Source of the DNA: Acetofilamentum sp.
Lineage (GTDB): Bacteria > Bacteroidota > Bacteroidia > Bacteroidales > DTU049
Length of the DNA: 10,748 nucleotides
Reading direction: 5' to 3'
NCBI GenBank assembly: GCA_020720525.1
Contig: DYON01000020.1
Span: forward strand, 1 to 10,748
Part shown: piece by piece, positions 6,103 through 10,748 of the stretch
How the letters are laid out: every line of letters begins with the position of its first letter
How positions within the stretch are numbered: position 1 is the first letter of the stretch
Program-made: the position numbers and the translations under genes
Notes under the pieces: model-generated
Database searches by the model: none
What the model was told of the DNA's origin: nothing
Seen by the model: only the letters and a program-made list of their open reading frames with translations

Positions 6103-7163
6103 TGGCAAAGACAGACCTTAAATTCGGTAAAAAACTTAAAAAATACGGCGCTGTCGATTTCAATGCTTGCTACAATTGTGGCACCTGCACTGCTGTTTGC
6201 GCTTTATCCAACGAAAAAGACTCTTTTCCACGCGAAATGGTACGCTACAGTGTTCTTGGCCTTAGCGAAGATGTGAAAGGATCGCTCAAACCATGGCTTT
6301 GCTACTACTGCGGCGAATGCACAGCATACTGTCCACAGGAAGCTAAACCAGGCGAACTCATGATGTCGCTGCGCCGATATCTAACATCGCATTACGATTG
6401 GACTGGGCTCGCTGGCTTGCTTTATCGGAATCTTGCAGCATATTTGGTTGCTTTTACTTTAATTATTGGTGGAATAGTTGGGTTGTATGCCAGCAACACT
6501 TTTCAATTCGAAGAATGGATGCATTATGGTCACCTTTTCGAAATGCTGGCTATCGGTGGCGTTTTTGCAGTAATTATTTTACCAAACATCATCCGAATGT
6601 GGTACAGCACCGTATGGAAACCAACCAAAAAATTCAAGCTGAAGTTCTACTTTAAAGCTATTTCGGAATTGTTGGTGCACATGTTCACTCAAAAGCGCTC
6701 TTTGTCGTGCGACAGCGACACCAAAAACAAAATATGGTGGTTCGAACATTTTGTGCTGGTTCTCAGCTATCTTGCATTGTTGTTTACTACAGTATTTCTC
6801 GATTGGTTTAGTGCAACAAATACCATAGTTGTGGTTGCTGGTTATGTTTTTAGCGGAGCCATCTTTGTTGTAACAACCGATTTCGTTATTCGCCGCATGC
6901 GTAAACGAAGCGAAAAAAGTACTTTCACACATCCATCCGATTGGTTTTTTGTTATTTGGCTTATGTTGATGGGTTTCTCGGCATTTGCAGTGCGCTTACT
7001 CGTCGATTTCGAAATGCTTCAAAGTACTTTCTGGGTGTTTTTGATACATATTACTGTTTTGGTTCAGTGGGCACTCATCATTGTTCCTTTTGGAAAATGG
7101 ACTCACTTTCTCTATCGCTCTTTTGCCATGTATTTCGACAAGGTGAATAAACTTTCCAAATAA
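6099..7163 (+). CDS. qmoC: QmoC-like ferredoxin / membrane cytochrome b fusion protein
   Basis: A 354-residue HdrC-HdrE type fusion. The N-terminal cytoplasmic part carries two [4Fe-4S] motifs: CYNCGTCTAVC (C24/27/30/34, followed by Ala rather than the usual Pro) and CYYCGECTAYC (C68/71/74/78, followed by Pro). After WTGLAGLLYR (101-110) the protein becomes hydrophobic, with about six membrane segments at roughly 111-130, 147-167, 214-236, 243-263, 282-302 and 310-330. Histidines H145, H194, H217 and H317 are candidate haem ligands. In Qmo this subunit anchors the complex and exchanges electrons with the menaquinone pool. It is the last gene of the operon and overlaps the small winged-helix gene by 4 bases. 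A second ATG follows the first immediately. The HdrB/CCG cysteine-rich catalytic domain is absent, as expected for QmoC. Confidence 0.9.
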   Translation: MMAKTDLKFGKKLKKYGAVDFNACYNCGTCTAVCALSNEKDSFPREMVRYSVLGLSEDVKGSLKPWLCYYCGECTAYCPQEAKPGELMMSLRRYLTSHYDWTGLAGLLYRNLAAYLVAFTLIIGGIVGLYASNTFQFEEWMHYGHLFEMLAIGGVFAVIILPNIIRMWYSTVWKPTKKFKLKFYFKAISELLVHMFTQKRSLSCDSDTKNKIWWFEHFVLVLSYLALLFTTVFLDWFSATNTIVVVAGYVFSGAIFVVTTDFVIRRMRKRSEKSTFTHPSDWFFVIWLMLMGFSAFAVRLLVDFEMLQSTFWVFLIHITVLVQWALIIVPFGKWTHFLYRSFAMYFDKVNKLSK

Positions 7164-7248
7164 CTCTTCTCAAAAACGCTGGGGGTTTACTCAAGTTGTT
7201 TTTTCATGATTGTTTTATTGGACTTGCTAAAACATAAAACAGCACTTA

Positions 7249-7260
7249 GAGTAAATACTC
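7249..7260. repeat. 12-bp palindrome GAGTAAATACTC
   Basis: GAGTA-AA-TACTC is a perfect inverted repeat in the gap between the QmoC-like gene and the lipoprotein gene. It is too short to be a terminator and not near a start codon. It may be a protein-binding site or chance in AT-rich DNA. Confidence 0.25.
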
Positions 7261-7332
7261 ATCCAAAAAGAGATTTTTTCATTTCGAGTTCTAAAAAACA
7301 AATTTGTATTTGTAGCATTTAATCATTTTTGA

Positions 7333-7360
7333 AGCAGATTCTATTCAATAAAATTCTGCT
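7333..7360 (+). terminator. Imperfect hairpin, possible terminator
   Basis: AGCAGATTCTATT (7333-7345) pairs with AATAAAATTCTGCT (7347-7360) with one mismatch and one bulged base, and is followed by ATTTTAATTA. It lies about 170 bases after the QmoC-like gene and about 35 bases before the next promoter element. The stem is AT-rich and the T-run is broken, so termination is only a guess. It could instead be a regulatory stem. Confidence 0.35.
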
Positions 7361-7392
7361 ATTTTAATTATGGATGAATGCTACAATTTGTT

Positions 7393-7400
7393 TATCTTTG
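7393..7400 (+). promoter_or_regulatory. -7 element of the lipoprotein promoter
   Basis: TATCTTTG is a clean match to the Bacteroidota -7 consensus TAnnTTTG. It ends only 11 bases before the ATG at 7412, so the leader would be about 5-7 bases. This also argues against the more upstream in-frame ATG at 7370, which lies before the promoter. No clear -33 TTTG is seen. Confidence 0.5.
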
Positions 7401-7411
7401 CAACTAAAACA

Positions 7412-8026
7412 ATGAAAAACATTATTTTCATCCTACTTGCAATTGCTATTTTTAGCTGCTCAAGTAATTCAAAAAAAGACAATTCAACAAGCAACAACGA
7501 CAGCTCGCAAGCAATTATTCCTCCAAACGACAGCTTGTTGGCTGAATATGCGAAAACAATTTTTCAAAATTTTGAAACTAAAAACTATCGCGCTTTAGCC
7601 GAATGGTTTTATAAAGATGGTGTACGCTTTTCGGCTTATGCTTTTATTGATACAACCAACGATATTGTTATCAATGCCAGCGAAATAAAAACAGCAACCG
7701 CATCGACCGAGGTATTCAACTGGGGTAGTTTTGATGGTTCGGGCGACCCAATCGAAATGACCATGTCCGACTATTTTGCCGACTTCGTAACCGATGCAAA
7801 CTTCGCTATATCAGGCGAAATCGCTGTAAATACTGTTAGCCAACGTGGTACAACAACCAACAATATAGAAGAGGCTTATCCCGATTGCGACGTAGTCGAT
7901 TTATTCATCAAAGGCGAAAACCCCGATTTCGATGGTCTCGATTGGAAAGCATTACGTTTTGTATTTAAAACCGTCGAAGGAAAAACATGGCTTGTTGGTG
8001 TTATTCACGATGAGTGGACTATTTAG
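7412..8026 (+). CDS. Conserved-looking lipoprotein of unknown function
   Basis: Start chosen at ATG 7412 because the next residues (MKNIIFILLAIAIFSC) form a standard lipoprotein signal peptide with lipobox IFS-C16; the longer frame from 7370 would bury it. The mature protein has a Ser/Asn-rich linker (17-40) and one globular domain to residue 204. Striking segments are DGVRFSAYAFIDTTNDIVI (69-87), NWGSFDGSGDPIEMTMSDYF (103-122), NNIEEAYPD (150-158), LDWKALRFVF (176-185) and the C-terminal TWLVGVIHDEWTI (192-204). They look like the signature of a conserved family of secreted proteins without known activity, recalled only loosely. It is probably anchored in the outer or inner membrane facing the periplasm. 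It has its own promoter and is not obviously linked to the upstream operon. Confidence 0.8.
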   Translation: MKNIIFILLAIAIFSCSSNSKKDNSTSNNDSSQAIIPPNDSLLAEYAKTIFQNFETKNYRALAEWFYKDGVRFSAYAFIDTTNDIVINASEIKTATASTEVFNWGSFDGSGDPIEMTMSDYFADFVTDANFAISGEIAVNTVSQRGTTTNNIEEAYPDCDVVDLFIKGENPDFDGLDWKALRFVFKTVEGKTWLVGVIHDEWTI

Positions 8027-8477
8027 TTTTATTTGATCTATTTTGTTGAATAAACCAAACTAATATCTGGTTTTGGCTATTTGGTGTATTTATACAATTG
8101 ATTGTGATGTATTGATAATTTTGGGGAGCGTTTGCCAAATGAAATTCTAAGCCAAATAAATAGCAATATGAGCAGTCGGCACGCCCCAGCGGGTATTGCC
8201 AGTTAACCTAAAGCCACTCTATCAAAAAAAATAAAAAATATTCTATGTACTTTGCGAGGAGAATGATGGCTTTTGCTCTATAAACATACCTTTTTTTATC
8301 AGGGTTGCTCAAAAAATCCCGATTTTCATGTAAGTTTGCAAAAAGCCATACGCTGAAAGCGGGTTTAGTTCAACTATCTGTACAATGATTTCAATCCAAA
8401 GAAATGCTATTATTATTGAAAATTCAGACAAGGGAGAATCGATAAAAATCACTATTTTTACTCAAAAATAAATCAGT
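8027..8477. other. 451-base intergenic region with small hairpins
   Basis: No convincing gene. Near the start, CCAAA (8055-8059) and TTTGG (8072-8076) can pair as a weak stem after the lipoprotein gene. A locally GC-rich patch at 8178-8200 has GGCA/TGCC outer arms and CCC/GGG inner arms. CGCTGAAAGCG (8351-8361) is a short perfect stem with a GAA loop. A 28-codon frame (8385-8471) opens MISIQRNAIIIEN and ends 6 bases before the next gene, without support as a protein. The mixed base composition suggests leftover mobile or repetitive sequence rather than simple spacer, but no terminal repeats or transposase fragments are visible. Confidence 0.5.
8331..8338 (+). promoter_or_regulatory. Candidate -7 element upstream of the MORN lipoprotein
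   Basis: TAAGTTTG fits TAnnTTTG. A TTG at 8305-8307 lies 23 bases upstream, slightly farther than the usual -33 spacing. Transcription from here would give a leader of about 130 bases containing the CGCTGAAAGCG stem and the tiny 28-codon frame. Confidence 0.35.
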
Positions 8478-9161
8478 ATGCGAAAAATTGCATCTTTTTC
8501 TCGAATACTCTCATTTGTTTTACTTGCTCTGCTACTGGATAGTTGTTCTAAAACCGAAAAGGAGTATTACCCCGACGGAACAATCAAATCGGAAGTAACC
8601 ATGCGTGGTGACAAAAAAAACGGTCTCTCAACTTATTATTTCGAGAATGGCAATAAAGAACTCGAAATGAACTACAAGGATAATCAACTCGATGGTGTTT
8701 ACGAAAAATTCGATATTGAGGGCAATAGACTCGAATCGACTGAATTTGTTGCTGGGAAAAAGAACGGAAAAACTTCCACTTTTTATTCCAACGGAAAAGT
8801 GGCGACCATTGCATTTTTCAAAAACGATGTAATTGATGGCGAATACTTTGAGTATCATCCCAACGGACAATTGAAAGTGAAAGGGCAATATTCTGCTGGC
8901 CTATTCGATGGCGATTGGGAATATTACGAAGCCGAAGGCATCAGAGTTGGTTATGCTCATTTCGAAAAAGGCAACGGACAGCAAGTGGCATTGCATAATG
9001 GATCGCAAAAAAAGAGAATTGTTGTCAACTTCGTAAAAAACGAGAAAAACGGAGAAGAAATATGGTTCAACCGTGGTGGAGAAATTGAAAAAAAAATTCT
9101 CTACAAAAATGGGAAAATAGTAAACAATGAGACAAAAAGTAGCAGCAATGAGCATAACTAA
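8478..9161 (+). CDS. MORN-type repeat lipoprotein (YwqK-like)
   Basis: A 227-residue protein. Residues 1-23 form a lipoprotein signal peptide (hydrophobic core SFVLLALLL, cleavage before Cys23 in LDSC). Residues 27-213 are built of about seven copies of a 22-24 residue MORN-like repeat, with recurring features Y-x-x-G and K/D-x-x-x-x-G: examples are YYPDGTIKSE, YYFENGNKELE, FYSNGKVATI, YHPNGQLKVKGQYSAGLFDG and WFNRGGEIEK. This repeat type (MORN_2) is shared with proteins labelled toxin-antitoxin system YwqK family antitoxin, a name that does not establish an antitoxin role, and no toxin gene is adjacent. Such lipoproteins are abundant in Bacteroidota and usually uncharacterised. The C-terminal tail is Ser/Asn-rich. 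The end of the gene overlaps a truncated DUF2148-like reading frame. Confidence 0.85.
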   Translation: MRKIASFSRILSFVLLALLLDSCSKTEKEYYPDGTIKSEVTMRGDKKNGLSTYYFENGNKELEMNYKDNQLDGVYEKFDIEGNRLESTEFVAGKKNGKTSTFYSNGKVATIAFFKNDVIDGEYFEYHPNGQLKVKGQYSAGLFDGDWEYYEAEGIRVGYAHFEKGNGQQVALHNGSQKKRIVVNFVKNEKNGEEIWFNRGGEIEKKILYKNGKIVNNETKSSSNEHN

Positions 9162-9321
9162 AATTGACGATTTTCGCGAGAAGGCTGTAATTGATGTTGC
9201 GGAAAAAATGATTTTGACCGAGAAAATTGCTCCCAAAGGATGCGGTATCGAACGCCTTGAATATGTGATCGTTACAGAAAATGATATTTTGCCGATTGCA
9301 ACGGCTTTAAGTTTTCAATAG
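9148..9321 (+). CDS. Truncated DUF2148-like protein, probable gene remnant
   Basis: A 57-residue product from ATG 9148 (an upstream in-frame ATG at 9127 adds 7 residues), overlapping the end of the MORN lipoprotein gene. The sequence DDFREKAVIDVAEKMILTEK, then IAPKGCGIERLEYVIVTEND, matches the beginning of DUF2148 proteins as I know them: an early Arg-Glu, then a DVAxxM helix, an APKGxGI/V motif and a VTxxD segment. DUF2148 proteins are usually about 170-180 residues and contain a CxxCG-type ferredoxin-like region. Here the frame stops at TAG 9319-9321, and I see no continuation in any frame before the convergent aminotransferase gene. The two terminal thirds have therefore been lost, and the fragment is likely non-functional. 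Family assignment is moderate because only the N-terminus remains. Confidence 0.55.
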   Translation: MSITKIDDFREKAVIDVAEKMILTEKIAPKGCGIERLEYVIVTENDILPIATALSFQ

Positions 9322-9347
9322 TAAGTTATCAGTAGAGACGCAACTTA
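9322..9347. repeat. Inverted repeat between convergent genes
   Basis: TAAGTT (9322-9327) and AACTTA (9342-9347) are perfect inverted arms around a 14-base loop, directly after the DUF2148-like stop and 30 bases before the end of the convergent aminotransferase gene. The loop contains GTAGAGACGC, which resembles one arm of a repeat seen in many Bacteroidota genomes. It is too weak to call a terminator. Confidence 0.25.
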
Positions 9348-9376
9348 TAGCGGCTGAAAAGGCCCAAATTTTTCAT

Positions 9377-10690
9377 CTACGAATGATTTTGGTGAAACAA
9401 ATTCAATCGTTCTTCGAGAGCAGGAAATTGAGTTGGCAAAACAAGCGAAACACAAGCCCGTATTCCTTCGGTGCGTTCGCTACCGGTAGTTCCAAGAGCA
9501 ATTGCACTTATTCCGTAGTACAAAAAATCGTCGAGCAATTCGCCTCCACTTAGTCCAGGGTAGGCAACGGTGAAGTAGAAGCCATCGGCAATGGGCTTAT
9601 CTTCGTCCATGTCGTACACAATTTCGAAACCATTGTCGAGAAACATTTTTTTCATGATTCCGGCTTTTCGACCATATTCAATCACATCTTCTCTGAAACG
9701 ATACTTGCCACTGTTTACGGCTTTAAGAATTCCAAGCAACCCATACTGAGTTGAATGAGCTGCGCCACTGCTAAGTGCATACAGTGTTCCAAAAATCATG
9801 GCATTGCCAAAATCGTCGCGCGTATAAAAGCGTTTGAGATCGGGATATTTAGAAGTAAAAAGTGCATCCGAAATCACCATCATTCCAATTCGCTGGCCTG
9901 CATAGCTAAATGCTTTGGAGCTGCTGATCATCAGAATATATTTATCGTAGTAATTGGCAATTGTTGGCTGGAAAGGTGGCACGCCAGGTACTGTGTAGTC
10001 GATGCGAAAATCCATGGCAAAATAGGCCAAGTCTTCTACTACCACCACATCGTATTTGGCCGCCAATTCGGCAATGATTTTCAATTCTACTTCGGTGAAG
10101 CAAATCCAAGTAGGATTATTCGGATTGCTGTAAAGCAAGCTGTGAATGTTGCCAGCAGAAAGCATGCTTTCGAGCTTCTGGCGCAATTTCTCGCCACGAT
10201 AATTGTAAACATCGAATTGAACAAACTTGTTGCCCAATACTTTCATTTGTTGCTTGTGCACAGGAAATCCTGGGTCGAGAAACAGCAGTGTATCGCGACC
10301 TTCGCGCAAACGGTTTAGCATCATAAATGCAGCAAAACCGCCCTGCATCGAACCTACCGTAGGCAAACAACCTTCGGGGCTCACATTGACATTAAGAAAG
10401 TTTTTTACAAATAACGAAATTTCCGATTTAAGCTCTTTCACTCCCATGATGTCGGGATAAATGGCGGCCACGCCTTTGCGAAGTGCTTCAATTTCGGCTT
10501 CGATGCCAGCTGCTGCTGGGGGTAGCCCAGGAACACCCATTTCCATACGGACAAATTTGGTTCCCGATTCGCCTTCGATATTATCGACCAGCTTTTTGAT
10601 TTCGCGAATGGTGGCAGTACCAGCAGTTGCTATTCCAATTCGGTCTTTAATTGTATCGACCAATTCCCTCTGAATGATTGTGTTTTGCAT
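9377..10690 (-). CDS. Class I/II PLP-dependent aminotransferase
   Basis: A 437-residue fold-type I aminotransferase. The PLP-binding lysine is K259 in ISSSKAFSYAGQRIG, with R267 as the phosphate-binding arginine. The NPNNPTW motif (189-195), the cofactor-contacting D220 (VVVVEDLAYFAMD) and the substrate carboxylate-binding arginine R411 (EGIRACVSL) are all present, as are the YPDIMGVKELK (78-88) and VGSMQGGF (112-119) segments of the cofactor pocket. The protein is complete and should transaminate an amino acid with a 2-oxo acid in the cytoplasm. The substrate cannot be read from the motifs: aromatic, aspartate-like or LL-diaminopimelate-like activities are all conceivable. It is transcribed towards the MORN/DUF2148 genes from its own promoter, with a 22-base leader or so, and shows no link to the sulfur operon. 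Confidence 0.93.
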   Translation of the reverse strand: MQNTIIQRELVDTIKDRIGIATAGTATIREIKKLVDNIEGESGTKFVRMEMGVPGLPPAAAGIEAEIEALRKGVAAIYPDIMGVKELKSEISLFVKNFLNVNVSPEGCLPTVGSMQGGFAAFMMLNRLREGRDTLLFLDPGFPVHKQQMKVLGNKFVQFDVYNYRGEKLRQKLESMLSAGNIHSLLYSNPNNPTWICFTEVELKIIAELAAKYDVVVVEDLAYFAMDFRIDYTVPGVPPFQPTIANYYDKYILMISSSKAFSYAGQRIGMMVISDALFTSKYPDLKRFYTRDDFGNAMIFGTLYALSSGAAHSTQYGLLGILKAVNSGKYRFREDVIEYGRKAGIMKKMFLDNGFEIVYDMDEDKPIADGFYFTVAYPGLSGGELLDDFLYYGISAIALGTTGSERTEGIRACVSLVLPTQFPALEERLNLFHQNHS

Positions 10691-10718
10691 GGTTGTATTG
10701 TTTCATCTATTTGCGAGG

Positions 10719-10726
10719 CAAACATA
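10719..10726 (-). promoter_or_regulatory. Candidate -7 element of the aminotransferase promoter
   Basis: On the minus strand this reads TATGTTTG, matching TAnnTTTG, 28 bases before the start codon. The -33 position falls at the window edge and cannot be judged. Confidence 0.5.
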
Positions 10727-10748
10727 AAACAATTTTTGATAAAAACAG

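Noticed and set aside
8385..8471. 28-codon frame before the MORN lipoprotein
   Set aside because: Too short, with no recognised motif and no start signal distinguishing it from chance; mentioned only in the intergenic description.
8478..9161. Antitoxin of a toxin-antitoxin pair (YwqK label)
   Set aside because: The protein is a lipid-anchored repeat protein and no toxin gene is adjacent; the label reflects the repeat family only.
9755..10318. 187-residue plus-strand frame antisense to the aminotransferase
   Set aside because: The minus-strand aminotransferase is complete with all catalytic motifs, and the antisense translation shows no recognisable domain.
1..10748. tRNA, rRNA or CRISPR arrays
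   Set aside because: No spaced direct repeats, cloverleaf-like segments or rRNA-like stretches were seen on reading the gaps; nearly all the sequence is coding.

Overview
The window looks like a chromosomal piece from a Bacteroidota organism, most likely an anaerobic or facultative member of the Bacteroidales/Marinilabiliales type. The signs are a low-GC sequence, A-rich and Shine-Dalgarno-poor leaders, several matches to the Bacteroidota -7 promoter element TAnnTTTG, and lipoproteins with short signal peptides ending in a lipobox cysteine. This placement is inferred from style; no rRNA or marker gene is present.

Layout. Positions 79-417 hold a small NifX/NifB-family (dinitrogenase Fe-Mo cofactor-binding fold) protein. 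Positions 440-642 look empty but carry two decayed gene fragments: a piece of a Crp-type sensor domain on the minus strand and the C-terminal third of a TusA-like sulfur carrier on the plus strand. An intact Crp/Fnr-type regulator follows on the minus strand (649-1326). It is divergent from a seven-gene plus-strand operon (1461-7163): DsrE-like protein, TusA-like protein, MvhD-like iron-sulfur protein, QmoA-like HdrA flavoprotein, full-length HdrA-like flavoprotein, small winged-helix-like protein, and QmoC-like ferredoxin/membrane fusion. The genes are separated by 17 bases or fewer, or overlap by 4 bases (ATGA) at two junctions. The intergenic region contains a perfect GTGAT-N4-ATCAC palindrome next to the regulator's start codon.

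The rest is accessory: a lipoprotein of unknown function (7412-8026), a 451-base stretch without a convincing gene but with small GC-rich hairpins, a MORN-type repeat lipoprotein (8478-9161), a truncated DUF2148-like gene overlapping its end, and a convergent PLP-dependent aminotransferase (9377-10690, minus).

Working model. DsrE and TusA proteins carry sulfane sulfur as cysteine persulfides. HdrA/MvhD/QmoC modules move electrons between flavin and Fe-S centres and membrane quinone. Their joint operon suggests a membrane-bound, quinone-linked machine that oxidises or reduces protein-bound sulfur under control of the divergent Crp/Fnr protein. No Sat, AprAB, DsrAB or HdrB is present here, so it is not a complete known sulfate-reduction or sHdr sulfur-oxidation locus. 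The substrate and the direction of electron flow cannot be read from the sequence.
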